Shown here one piece after another: positions 1 through 10,434 of a stretch of 64,000 nt of DNA; the stretch's first letter is position 1, and each line of letters starts with the position of its first letter. Source of the DNA: Vandiemenella viatica. Its lineage: Eukaryota; Arthropoda; Insecta; Orthoptera; Morabidae. The stretch spans positions 256,523,199-256,587,198 of the forward strand of contig JARYHS010009186.1 of the NCBI GenBank assembly GCA_031002005.1, in the 5' to 3' direction. Under the pieces are notes generated by a model. That model was not told the DNA's origin. It saw only the letters and a program-made list of their open reading frames with translations, and did not search any database. The translations under genes and the position numbers were made by a program.

Positions 1-91
1 TGTCGTTGCGCAGCACCTCGTCCACGTCGACGTGGTCGAGCCTGGAGCCCAGGGCTGCCACCACAGCGCCCAGCAGCAGGTAGCTCTTCAT
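1..91 (-). CDS. Chemosensory-protein-like secreted protein, first exon (partial)
   Basis: Read on the minus strand from the ATG at 91-89, 30 codons are open and run off the window edge. Residues 1-15 (MKSYLLLGAVVAALG) form a typical signal peptide: basic start, then a Leu/Val/Ala-rich core. Next comes a short acidic stretch with VDVDEVLRND, which matches from memory the N-terminus of insect chemosensory proteins (CSP, OS-D/A10 family), small soluble proteins that bind hydrophobic ligands. The four diagnostic cysteines would lie outside the window, so the family call rests on the signal peptide plus this motif. A TATA box lies just upstream. Codon use is GC-rich, unlike the surrounding DNA. 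Confidence 0.55.
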   Translation of the reverse strand, partial: MKSYLLLGAVVAALGSRLDHVDVDEVLRND

Positions 92-117
92 GACTGGGGC
101 TGCGCCTCTCTGGAGCG

Positions 118-125
118 CTTATAAG
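118..125 (-). promoter_or_regulatory. TATA box of the CSP-like gene
   Basis: CTTATAAG (palindromic) lies about 27-34 bp upstream of the minus-strand ATG at 91. A CAGTC initiator-like sequence comes just before the ATG, so the 5' UTR would be only a few bases if this box is used. Confidence 0.4.
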
Positions 126-887
126 ACACCCGCTCCCACATCAGTCGCGCCACGGCATTACCTCAACAGGCGCGCTTCCATTGTCTGCTCAGCGGAAGTC
201 GATTACTTTCTGCAAGGGCGAACAGTTTCGCAATGCTGAGTACAGGCCACTTAATACCACCGTCCATATCATCGCCGTGGAGACGCCAGCAAGTCGAGCT
301 TCTCCCTGGAACATAATACTCTCTAACCTCTTCTGTCCTGCTATTCCACTCCTGCCCAGCTCACTCCTAAGTCTTGAACATCTTTTAGTATTTCTTTCGT
401 CCACCTCTCTTAGTTTCCTCTCTATCCGTACATTTTCTTTGTGCTGAGTCCTCCTCATGCTCTTCATTTACTCCTTCCCTCACATGCTCACTTCGCAGCC
501 ACTCTACTGGCAGGCCCGCCGCTAGCTGTTTGAGCGCCCGCGTGCAATACCGATTATGCCGCACCCAGTCCAGCTACAGCCAGTGATGGATCTAGGAATT
601 TCCGGATCAAAAAACTGTGAGATTGCCGCCCCTTCGAACATTATTTGCCGTCCCAATTGTTACCAACCGGACTACCTCGACGTGCCGCTCGCGTGCGGTG
701 CACCCCCGTTTACGGCGGTCCTGTCTACTGGTCCCAGTCTTGGTAATCAGAAACATCATCGCGACGTTTGATTAACAAAATGAGTTTCGTTGTTTCGGAA
801 ACCGTAACTCAAGTGATAGCTGTAAGTTAGGTTTTTATATTACGCTGAATATTTAACATTGCAACAATCTTCATAGTGGAAAGATTA
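126..887. other. No gene recognised
   Basis: Intergenic DNA upstream of the CSP-like gene. Short open frames on both strands (for example 189-467 minus) have no recognisable motif. 575-700 is GC-rich and looks repeat-derived, but I could not assign it. Confidence 0.4.
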
Positions 888-1672
888 TATTAGGTACACA
901 GATAAAAAAAACTAAAGGTTAATTATGATTATAGGGTGGAGTCAGAATTGCTTGTTGATGGCTTGAAGTGTAAATATCTTGGTATAACTTTTGATAACAA
1001 ACTCAACTGGGCAGAGCACATTGGACAGGTGGTAGGAAAAGATTAAAAAATCCTTCATTTACTGGGGAGGGTGATGAGAGGATGTACCAGAGAAATTAGG
1101 TAATTGGGTTACAAAACTTTAACCAGACTATTGGTTGAATATGATAGTGTAGTTTGGGACCCACATTTTGGTTATCAAATACGGAAGTTGGAGGGTTTGC
1201 AAAGAAGAGCAGCTAAATTTGTTTGTGCAAATTATCGCAGGACCCAGTCAGTAACTGATATGATAAAGGAGTCGTACTGGGAGTCATTGGAGGAAAGGAG
1301 GAGGGTGAAGAGAGTGCTGGGAATGTACAGGACACATGCTGGAGATGGGGCTTGGAGGGATATTGGTCAAAGAATTAGGAATAGTGCATGGAAGGGGAAA
1401 GGCGACCATGACCACAAGCTGGCTCTCGATTTCATGCCAAGGGAGTGGGAAAATTTTCTTTTGTGGGTGGGGGTGTCAGGGATTGGAACTAATTACCAAG
1501 TGAAGTGGTGAATAATTTACCCAAAAACGCTTAAGGAATTTAAAATTAAAATTTGTAAATCGGAAAAATAAATGAGGGAGGAATTTAACACTCCAATTGC
1601 AAAAAATAATTTAAAAAAATAAAATAATTAGTAATTAGATGACTATGGGAATTGCGTTAGCTCCATCGCAAT
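888..1672 (+). mobile_element. CR1/L2-like LINE fragment, 3' end (copy 1)
   Basis: 5'-truncated non-LTR retrotransposon. It encodes the C-terminal RT thumb and tail seen in about ten other copies here: a KYLGITFDNKLNW-type segment at about 965-1010, GYKTLTRLLVEYDSVVWDP at 1104-1165, then RRAAKFVCANYRR, an EERRRVKR-type segment and DHDHKLALDF. A frameshift/stop at about 1044-1100 separates the two parts. The 3' UTR ends in a short palindromic GAGC/GCTC-type stem and a TTAATTAAA-like tail. Non-functional. Confidence 0.75.
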
Positions 1673-2419
1673 TAAAATTTATAATAATAATAATCAAACA
1701 ACCTCTCAAATTTGTAAACTAACCAAAAAATATACAGGCAGTCCTGTCTCACAAATTTCGCTAATAGTTCTGTAGCAAAACAGCAAAAATATACGGCTTG
1801 AAATTTGTTATCTTTATTTTTTAATGGTACTCTAGCCGAAACGGAATATGTTTCAGTCTTCAAATTTGTAATTTTTATGTGTTTCACTAACCCAATATCG
1901 GAAGTAAAGATTATCAAACTTATATTTTAAAGGGTTTTCATTTACGTAAAGAGATTCGAATAAATTTATTTTCTATCCCATTCTGTGTGGTATAAATGCT
2001 TAATGCCAGTCAATCTATTAAAGACGTTAGTGGCTTTGCAAGCTATCAGTTTTAGACCATTCCTTTTGCCTGTTCTATCTTAAAATGCTATTACATAAGA
2101 ACTTGAAATTTATCTCTTATGTTGACGATATGTTATATTTAAACAATTGTTTCTAATGCAGTTTCTAAATTGCGAGCAAAAGAAGCAGAAGCTTTGATTT
2201 TCGGTTTACTTTGGTACGCATTGATGCTATTTTATTAAAGCACTCTTAATTCAGAGCGCAATGGATGGGAATGTTAGATGTGCGATGGATTCCCACTTGC
2301 CCAGATTATTCAACTTCAGACTTATCGCTTCTGATGACTGCAAGCTACAAAACGTTTCTCCTCACAGATGCAATTCATGTCTCGCAAATCTCCGTTGTAA
2401 AATTTTCTCTCTTACATAC
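1673..2419. other. AT-rich spacer, nothing recognised
   Basis: AT-rich DNA between two LINE fragments. Open frames are short and shared with low-complexity sequence. Confidence 0.4.
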
Positions 2420-2635
2420 GTAAAGCTTTCCAAAACAAATGCAGATGACATAATGTTATACGATAGGATCAAAACTGTAGATGACTGTGAACAGCTGCAG
2501 GATGATCTGGACAGGGTATCTAGCTGGGAAGGAGATAAATGCAACGCAGAAGCCAGCTTATTAGGTACACAGATAATAAAAAGTAAAGGTTGATTATGAT
2601 TATAAGGTGGGGAAAGATTTGCTTGTTGAAGACAG
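2420..2635 (+). mobile_element. CR1/L2-like LINE fragment, RT palm (copy 2)
   Basis: Same LINE family as 888-1672 but an earlier segment. It encodes ADDIMLYDRIKTVDDC (the RT catalytic A-DD box), then EQLQDDLDRVSSW and the start of the thumb (2560-2625, sharing TTAGGTACACAGATAA with copy 1). It is truncated on both sides. Possibly one insertion split from copy 1 by rearrangement, since the two overlap only at the shared segment. Confidence 0.65.
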
Positions 2636-2717
2636 CTGTATCCGGAACCTAAAACAACATTTTAGAAAGTTCGACAGACATTTCTCGAGACCATGACAGT
2701 AACAAGAACTTTCATCC

Positions 2718-2908
2718 TGAGGGTTTGATTAGGAAGGAGACTTTGGCTTCGCATTTAGTAGGTCGCGGATTCAAATCCCCTTCCGACCATTCAGACGTCG
2801 GTATGCAAGGTTTCCCGAAATCACGCAAAGCGAATTTCTTCCCGTTCTTTTCCTCTCATCCTCTCCCATCATTAATGACGTCGACGTCGACGAGACGTTA
2901 ATTCCGTG
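2718..2908 (+). repeat. tRNA-derived SINE, copy 1
   Basis: A tRNA-like head has a B-box-like GGATTCAAATCCC at about 2766-2778. The body (TTTCCCGAAATCAC, CCCGTTC, CATCCTCTCCCAT) and the tail with CGACGTCGACG at about 2880 are shared with copies at 4570-4795 and 7960-8130. Not a functional tRNA: no acceptor stem or cloverleaf follows. Confidence 0.65.
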
Positions 2909-4190
2909 AAAGGTTAGCCTCGCCCGTTTTTTAGTTTTCTCAGCGTCGTAATGGACATATAGGTTTATTAAAAGGAAATTAGAATATTTTATTGGAATTC
3001 CTTTCAGTAGCGAGCAGGCCGAGCTGAGCGCAGTGTTGTTTGTTAGGAATGTGCTGAGACGCTGACTCGATCGATATTACTGGTTGGAACTGACTCTCTG
3101 ACGTCATAAAGTTCACCTCTGAGGTTACAACAAATTATTAGCTCTCACTCTGCGGGCAGTCATCGACGAGTAGATAGCTCACTCTCCGCGGGCAGCTTCC
3201 ATCAGCCAGTATGGGTTTCTAACAGTAAAACCGACTCTCTTCGCTCAAGTCTGTTCACCATGTAGGCCCTGCAAGATCATGGGGGCGGCATACCATCAGC
3301 CACTTAGCTTGCCATCCAATTATACAATAATCCATTAGTCTACGAGTTGTTACTCAGTAAGATGCAATTAGCATCTCATATAGGCGCTGTCGGGAGGATC
3401 CTCGCAGTCATGTATGTTCACGACTTTCAATGACATTAAATGGGGCCTCATAACCGCTAGATGCCTGTTATCATTCATAATGGACAACTCATTCAGTACC
3501 AACCTTTCCCTATCCTGGTTGCCGAACCTACTAATCGGCTGGTATCACATTATTCCTGACGAAATACATCTTATAAATTAGCCCACAAGACGCAAGATCT
3601 CAAGATCATCAAGATAGAAGAAACTTCTGCGGCTGTAAGAACGCCACGAGGTTAGTTAAACTCTCCTCCAGAGCCCCACCACAGTTAAAGTTCACAACGA
3701 ACTCAAATATACCCCTCGGCTACCCTGTCAGTGCTGTCGGTCAGATGGGACTCTTACGGTTTGTCAGGACGAGCCTTTCAAGTTAATCGGTTCATTTGTT
3801 AAATATATATTTAGACGGCGTACCCCATCCTGCCCATAGGCACTATTCACCCCGACAGTGTTTGAAGTCGACCAATGAGAAACATGTGTACCGAATTTTA
3901 TCGAAATCACCCCAGCTGTTTAGACGTGACGAAACAAACTTACAGATATAGGTAGATTCAAATTTCTCAAAACTTATTTGGCTGCCGCGAGATTCTCGTC
4001 TCTCTATCTTGGGAATGTATGGGAGCTGGCATTCCCAGGCGCACTTTTTCCATCGACCTGCTGTCGCCCATCCCTCTGGGACGCAACTCATTCCCGGAAT
4101 GAAACGCCACACGTGGGGTCATTACCTTAATTGAGACGGCGCTCCCAGTAGGCTGTGCTTTGTCGCCACGCCTTACAGTAGTTTATAATA
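2909..4190. other. Unassigned, probably repeat-derived
   Basis: No coding region supported. The minus frame 3843-4112 (89 aa) has no recognisable domain. Moderate GC and short near-duplicated phrases (GCTCACTCTSCGGGCAG at about 3144 and 3177) suggest old repeat DNA. Confidence 0.4.
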
Positions 4191-4198
4191 CCCCAGCC

Positions 4199-5617
4199 TA
4201 GGGGTGTCCACTTAGAACGTACATCGATGTTTTATTCGATGTAAAACATCGGAACCCTGCATCGATGTTTTTCGATGCATCGCTTAAAAACATCGATGTT
4301 TTTTCAACATCGAATACTTTTATGTTTTTCTTAGCTCAACAAATACAAACCAACAATATTCGTCGGCAAATGTTGTTTCATTTATCTCTTACCTGTTCCT
4401 TTAAAATCGCTGAGAGAACAATGTGACAATAGTTTGATATTCACCATTTCCAGTTAAAAGCAGATAGTTCGTTGTCTTTCGTTTGGTCCGTGTCAACATA
4501 CAGTAACACTATACCATCAGTTTAGTGCTGTAGCTGTAATGGTGTTTAATTTAATGCCTTCTTTTTATGACCTTACGCCTCGTCGACGTCGAGGACACTA
4601 GGGGCGGGAAAGAACTGGAAGCAAGGAAAGGGAATAAATTCGGCCAAAGCCTTTTAAAGGAGGCATCCCGGCATTCGCCTGGAGTGGTTTGGGGGAAACG
4701 ATGAAAAATCCAAATCTGGATACCCGAACGGGGATTCGTACCCGCGTCTTCCAGAATGTGAGGCCAGAGCGTTTATCTTTCACCAAACATTAGAAAATTA
4801 ATTTTATGATTTTGGGTGTTTGTTAAGTAGTAATGTATTAGTGAGTTATAGCTTTGTGAGTGAAACAGAAACTACAAATTAACAGAAATATTTTATTACG
4901 ATACCAGACCATTACAATAAAAAACCAGACATTGAGTGCTAAATAGACTATCTGCCTAAAAATATTAATTTTAAGTCCTTAACCTGTTAACACCGTTGGC
5001 GTTTCGGCAAACGATGCAGAAACAGAAGATTACTCAATCATTTCCTCTCATTCTGTTACTTTGCTGAATGACTATTTGAGCAGCCTTCGAAAATAACCGT
5101 TCGGGTGCAACATAAGTCCCGACAATAGTCAATCAGATGCTGTCCAACCCGATTTATATTTACATATTGAGTAGTATCACGTAACACTTAATTGTTATAC
5201 AGCAATAATATCTTACTTCGATTCACAGCAAACACTGGCAAACAGTAGGAGTGAATCTAAGAAAATTGTTTTATTAATTCTCTCATACGGACAGGATAGC
5301 CAACCGCAAGAAAAATTCATCTTCACCGTTGTTATGTTCCGCTAATTTCTCACAGGTGTCACCACCTGTTAATGACAGATACTTTAAATTGAAATAATTT
5401 AATTTAATCTTGAAAGAATTTAAAAATCTTAATATTTATTTCTATTATCTTTGTTATTAGCAAGCGCTAGTTTTTCTATTGATTCGATGTTTTTATTTTA
5501 TTTTTAAATCGATGCATCGAATAGAAAAATTCTTCTTCAAAACATCGAATCTATCCGATGTATCGTATGGTAAACATCGAATGGATACGATGCATCGATG
5601 GTTAGTGAATATCCCTA
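4199..5617. mobile_element. Non-autonomous hAT element with 8-bp target duplication
   Basis: Ends are TAGGGGTGTCCACTTA (left) and, reverse-complemented, TAGGGATATTCACTAA (right). The element is flanked by perfect 8-bp duplications CCCCAGCC at 4191-4198 and 5618-5625, the target-site length of hAT elements. Both subterminal regions (4220-4315 and 5480-5605) are full of CATCGATG/CATCGAT units, as expected for hAT transposase-binding motifs. No transposase is visible inside. A SINE (4570-4795) is nested within it. Confidence 0.88.
4570..4795 (-). repeat. tRNA-derived SINE, copy 2, nested in a hAT element
   Basis: Minus-strand copy of the 2718-2908 SINE. Read on the minus strand it has the tRNA-like head with GGTACGAATCCCCGTTCG (B box) at about 4728-4745, the CGAATGCCGGGATG body and the CGACGTCGACG tail near 4575. 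It post-dates the hAT insertion. Confidence 0.65.
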
Positions 5618-5736
5618 CCCCAGCCTAACTCCCTCAAGTCAGCTCAACCTGCAGCCGGGAAAACAGTAACAGCTTCTAGTTTAATCTCAGAGAATCCTTG
5701 CCATTACGTCAGTGTCGGAATACTTCGAAAGCTTAA

Positions 5737-6361
5737 GGCTGGTCCTCCAGTGGAACCGAGTTCCGTCCGAACCGCATTCGCCCGAGTAACGTCCGATTTG
5801 AGGGCCGACCAGTTCGTCCGATTGACTGCAGCCGAATAACGCCCGACACATATCGCCGATCCGTCATTGCTGCCTCAACACCAAGCGAACGGAGTGTTTT
5901 TATACAGTAAAATGTATAGTGACTTACATTTCGTAATAACAGACTTTACCTTGCCCTCGCGAAATATTACGAGAGTCAGGGCCGTATTTAGGTTGTGCTG
6001 TGTAGACCCTTTATCTGAACCTGTGATGCGCGCCCTGCACCGCAAATATTTTGAAATTCAACATTTTATAGTTATTTTCCCACCAAAATTCTAAAATAAA
6101 CATTTCAAATTAATTATTAGTTGTAGAATATTTTATTACTTCGTATCTAGACGAATGTATAATTGTTTAGATAAAATGAAAACAATTGAAAAACATTAAG
6201 ATATTCAATACAATTTAGTAACATCGCTGGGAAAAATTATAGAAGAAAAATAATGCGAAGTTGAGAGTTATGTCCATGTTACAAATTTCTAAAAAGTCAA
6301 TGTTTCAATTTTAAAAATAAATGAACATACAAGGAAAAAAAAAAAAAAATTATAAAAAACA

Positions 6362-6416
<55 letters not shown>

Positions 6417-6820
6417 GCGGGCTCATGGTTTGAGAATATTCCAGTACGAAATTCAAATAATTAATTTTCTTTACTGTACAAATCTTTAATAACTGCGTAG
6501 ACGCACTTGCAATAATTGTCCTTTCCGCAGATATTTATATTTACTGTCACCACAGTATATGATAGAGTTTGAAAAAATACAAATTAAGATCAAATAAAAG
6601 ATAAAAATTAAGACCTGTTCTATTAGGTGCGCAACATGAGTTTGCCATTCCGCCGAATACGTCCGACTAATCCCGTTTCAATGGGATCGATCCGTCACTC
6701 GGCCGGATTCGGTTGTATTCGGCCGAGCAGGTCGTGTCCTGTGGGTCTGTCTCGGGATTAGTCGGTCATATTCGGCCGAACAGTCGGTTGGACGAATTTG
6801 GCGCCAGTAGACAACCGGCC
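5737..6820. mobile_element. PIF/Harbinger-like non-autonomous element
   Basis: Terminal inverted repeats start GGCTGGTCCTCCAGTGGAACC (left) and GGCCGGTTGTCTACTGGCGCC (right, reverse complement) and stay alignable for about 60 bp through CGTCCGA/GGCCGAAT units. TAA flanks both sides (5734-5736 and 6821-6823), fitting the 3-bp TWA target of PIF/Harbinger. The interior carries a 49-nt T tract (6365-6413) and no transposase. Confidence 0.7.
6365..6413. repeat. Poly-T tract (49 nt)
   Basis: Uninterrupted T run inside the Harbinger-like element. Length in an assembly is unreliable for such runs. Confidence 0.9.
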
Positions 6821-6823
6821 TAA

Positions 6824-7955
6824 TTCTCGGTGATATCACGAGCGTTAACGTGTGACTGGATAGGTTAGCCCTCTCTGCTGTCCCACAGGGAATACCTCTC
6901 TAATATTAATACTGTCTAGGTGTATGTTTTATGGATTTTGCATCTATATTTTACAAGGAGATAGATACTATTATTATCTAAGGAATTGTCGCGTGGTGGT
7001 TTGATGTTGTTTTCAACGTAGTCAGTCTAAGTCAGAAGTCGGACAGTTGGTTGATGCACCTCCCCCTCTGAATACCTTGACCCTGTAGCTATTAACGCTG
7101 ATAGTAACTTGACAGTGTCAAAGGTTCTCTTTAAGCTTCAGAAAATAAGCAAAGTAACATCTAGCAAAATAATAAATTCGGGAGCGCTGAATAACAGTGA
7201 GCAACCTACAGAATAGAAGAAAAATTTATGGTAGGCCTAAGTAGGAAATAAATCTTAAAGATATGGAAGTAAAAATGAGGATTCGATAAGTAAGAGAGAC
7301 AGCTCGCTAGAATCTGCAAAAGAAACGACTGCTTTCAGAATGAGTAATAGGAAAGCAGGGATGTCGGAAGGAAAGGTAAACAAAATAGAAGAAGGAAGGA
7401 CGTGAGAAGAATGTCAAAGTTTTGCAACCGCAAAGAATGTATCCAATATTGAACAATGAATTCAGAAGAGAAACAGAAAGGCTAGGTAAAATGACTATGA
7501 GAACAATTTGGTGAAATGGAGAAGTTAGTGTGAAAGGGGGAAACTTTGAAATGAAGATTACTCAGAAAAATGAACTAAGAGTGGAAACAGAAGTAAAAAA
7601 AATAAAAAAATGGTAAAATTGTTTCATAAAACTATTAAATAGTGCAGAGTTGGCAAAAATATGCAGAAATGTTGCGCGAAGCAGGTAAAAGACGTGTTAA
7701 TTATTTTGACTAGGATGAAAACGAGTAAAACAAATCAGACACAGAAAAGAACTATCACATACATTCCAAGGAGAAATTTATTTGGTTTCTATTTAACATT
7801 TTTATTGGGATGGAGCTCATGCATCTTCGGTAATTACCTACAGCTACACAATTATGCTCTAAGCTCACTTCTCTAGTAAAATCTTTCTCTGCTTGTGGTA
7901 AATGGTTTAGCATTTTTTTCAATAAGCTACTCCAGTACCTCAGCTACAAATAAGA
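6824..7955. other. No gene recognised
   Basis: AT-rich, purine-rich between about 7140 and 7660. Nothing recognisable. Confidence 0.4.
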
Positions 7956-7959
7956 ACGT

Positions 7960-8130
7960 TCCCCTGAGCAATACCGCCCTCGCCTCAGCTCGGGAGGACG
8001 CGGGTTAGAATCCCCGTCCGACCATCCAGACTTCTGTTTTCCTAAATCACTACAGACAGGCCACTGCCGCAATCGTCCCTTCCCGTTCCTTGCCCCTGTC
8101 CTTTCCCATCTCTAACAACCTCGACGTCGA
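7960..8130 (+). repeat. tRNA-derived SINE, copy 3
   Basis: Head CCTCAGCTCGGGAGGACGCG and B-box-like GGGTTAGAATCCCC at about 8002-8015. The body CAATCGTCCCTTCCCGTTCC and the tail CCTCGACGTCGAC at 8109-8121 match the SINE copies at 2718 and 4570. Confidence 0.7.
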
Positions 8131-8799
8131 CTAGATCCAAAACCGCAAAAAAATGAACTTTACCACTACTTGGGGGTTGAAATCAAGAGTTATTTTATGT
8201 TCATTGTCCTCTCTCTGTGGAGTTTTATTAAGTTTTTAGCTTCAGATAAAAATACCAACAAAAAAAAATCGATATTTTCCACAAATTTTTAACTGTATAT
8301 ATAGGTGATTGGTATTAGTACCGTTATAATACTTGGTTCAAAAATTGTCTTACTAATACAAAAGAAACAAATTATATTTAGGGATGAAACATACTCACTA
8401 GTAGATATATTTCATTTCTTTCACTTTTAAGTACGAATAGTTGATTAGATTTCATTTTTCCGTATCTAGTTCAGTTTACTGGTATTCTATTGCACGATTA
8501 AAAACATTTTCGGGTATTAAGGAATCGACTTTCCTTTGGGGGAACAGAGACCGTTGCTGTATTTTGAACGGCATTTTTTTTAAGGCAGAATATACAATTA
8601 GACAATTACAACAAAGGAGTATTAACAAAACTTTAAAACTAAAAAAAAATCTTGTTCAAACTGTAAGATAATTACGAGTAATTCTAGAAATGTATCAAAA
8701 ATAATATAGAAAAATGACAGAAATCGTAAATAATTCTGATATTCTGAAAAGTAGAAAATGGTTAGCAAATACCGGGTTTTTTAACTGTTTTAATCAAAT

Positions 8800-9060
8800 A
8801 GGGAATCGATCTTAATAGAATTGACCTCGTAGCTATCTCCTCCAAGAGCAAAAAAGAGATCCAGAATGTCAAGGTGAGAAAGGGAGCCAACATTGAAAGT
8901 GACCACTACCTAACAACCAAAACAGGCGTAACAAGATATCAAACAGGAGAACTAAATTTGATGTTAAAATGCTACGAAATAACTCAGAAGTAAATAAAAA
9001 ATTCAAAGAAAAGTTGGAAAACAACACTGCAACGAACTGGGATGATCTGAGAACAAAAAA
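8800..9060 (+). mobile_element. RTE-like LINE endonuclease scrap
   Basis: A partly frame-disrupted reading gives an IDLVA..., then VRKGANIESDHYL pattern, which resembles the C-terminal part of an AP-endonuclease domain of RTE-type LINEs (xRGA..SDHxLxxAK). Too short and broken for a firm clade call. 8131-8799 is AT-rich with nothing recognised. Confidence 0.4.
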
Positions 9061-9439
9061 TTTTTACAGCTAATGGTCCAAGACGATGTGATTAAGATGA
9101 TGTGCGACCTGGACAAGAAGTAATATATATTTCTCTCTGTGCCATGAATTTATGAATATTTTGAATTAAGATATTTAGAAATCTAGGTTAGATATCGAAA
9201 GATTTTGTTCTTTACTTCGATATTATATTTGGCGTGAATAACATCATTGGAGATGGTTGTTCTATACTATTAATTCTGTGCCTCATTGTAAAATATCTGT
9301 CGCATCAGGTCTAGAATACGTTTCTTTTTGCTTTTATATAGGCTACACATTTTCTAGAGAAGTATGTATTAAAAAACGGGTATGGCAAATTATAAAGCTA
9401 TGGCACTTCCAGTTACCCTTCTAGTCCAGGTAGCATATC

Positions 9440-9651
9440 AGCCTAACTGCGTAATATTTGAGCCAATATATCTCTAGAACCAAGTGAGATATATATATAT
9501 ATATATATATAAAGTTAGTCTTTACTTTTGATTTGTTTGGTCGAGTTCTATAAGAATCCATCATCATATTGTGGCGCCAAGGTAATGGTAGGACAACCAA
9601 TTTCTAAATTATACCAAAGTACACGCGCGCAAAGCAGCGGGCAAATGCTAG
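9440..9651 (+). mobile_element. Helitron-like 3' end
   Basis: The segment ends with an imperfect GC hairpin (CGCGCGCAAAGCAGCG at about 9623-9638) followed by GGGCAAATG and CTAG at 9648-9651, next to T. This is the usual Helitron 3' arrangement (short hairpin, then CTRR, insertion at A/T). A TA microsatellite (9490-9512) and an AATCCATCATC unit upstream are shared with 12890-13325. The 5' end was not located. Confidence 0.45.
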
Positions 9652-9659
9652 TTATTTAG

Positions 9660-9692
9660 TATATATGACGTGTTGCGCGTATGATATTCAGT
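9660..9692 (+). promoter_or_regulatory. Core promoter of the ppk gene (TATA + initiator)
   Basis: TATATAT at 9660-9666, and TCAGT (arthropod initiator) at 9688-9692. The initiator A (9690) lies 30 bp from the start of the TATA box, the canonical spacing. The predicted 5' UTR is about 113 nt and contains one short upstream frame (ATG at 9707, 6 codons, stop TGA). The spacing supports the exon 1 call, but the site is predicted only from sequence. Confidence 0.5.
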
Positions 9693-9802
9693 CCCCAGTG
9701 ACTGCCATGTTTTTGTTCTCGACGTGAGCAGTGTCGTGTTTAATACAGCAGAGCGGTCGTTGCGTTGCGGTGCAGGTTACGCCCTTCAGTTGTGGTGACA
9801 AC

Positions 9803-9837
9803 ATGCACCGAGTACATTTTACCGACAACGGCGACAG
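9803..9837 (+). CDS. ppk coding exon 1
   Basis: Start codon at 9803 with A at -3 (GACAACATG). It encodes MHRVHFTDNGD plus two bases of Arg12, then donor GTGAGT. The frame is open upstream to 9728 but has no earlier in-frame ATG. The phase fits exon 2. Confidence 0.65.
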
Positions 9838-10387
9838 GTGAGTGGCTTCTTAGATCCTCTAGAGCAGTGCTACCTTATTATTCATTTGGTTACTAAATAT
9901 TAATCCTATCTAATATTTATTTCACTTTCAATAGTTCACTTGCAATTTAGTAACTGACTTTCAGTTGGAATTCAAAACATGCTTTTACATTTACGTTATG
10001 ATGGTACAATACAACTTGTCCCGAACGTTGATAATAATCTACAAATAGGGAGGGAAATGTTTTTGACATTTTACTAGTTCTTGGGTTAAAAAGATTGAGA
10101 AACGCTGCTTTAGACTTTTAGAAGGCCACGAGTTTCAAGTTTTCGAGAATTAGAAATAATTTTTAACTGTCATTAGACGTATTTTGAACGACGACTAAAA
10201 CTCCCTTTGAATGTACACTATCAATAATTTGAACGTCCAAACCGTAAAATTTGTAATTTTTCTCTGTTTGTATGTTTTCGCATGAACGCAACGGCAAATA
10301 ACAATAAATTATGACACTGTTTGGGATATTTTTTATCCATATTAGTAACATTCATCCCGATAATACAGACGCAAGAACAGACTTACC

Positions 10388-10434
<47 letters not shown>

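Noticed and set aside
189..467. 92-codon minus-strand frame beside the CSP-like gene
   Set aside because: No recognisable motif, signal peptide or splice context; the frame on the other strand is equally long.
2766..2790. tRNA-like B box (also near 4735 and 8008)
   Set aside because: No cloverleaf or acceptor stem follows; the same long tail in three copies shows a SINE.
3843..4112. 89-codon minus-strand frame ending in MWRFIPGMS on its N-terminus
   Set aside because: Looks like repeat-derived sequence; no domain or gene context.
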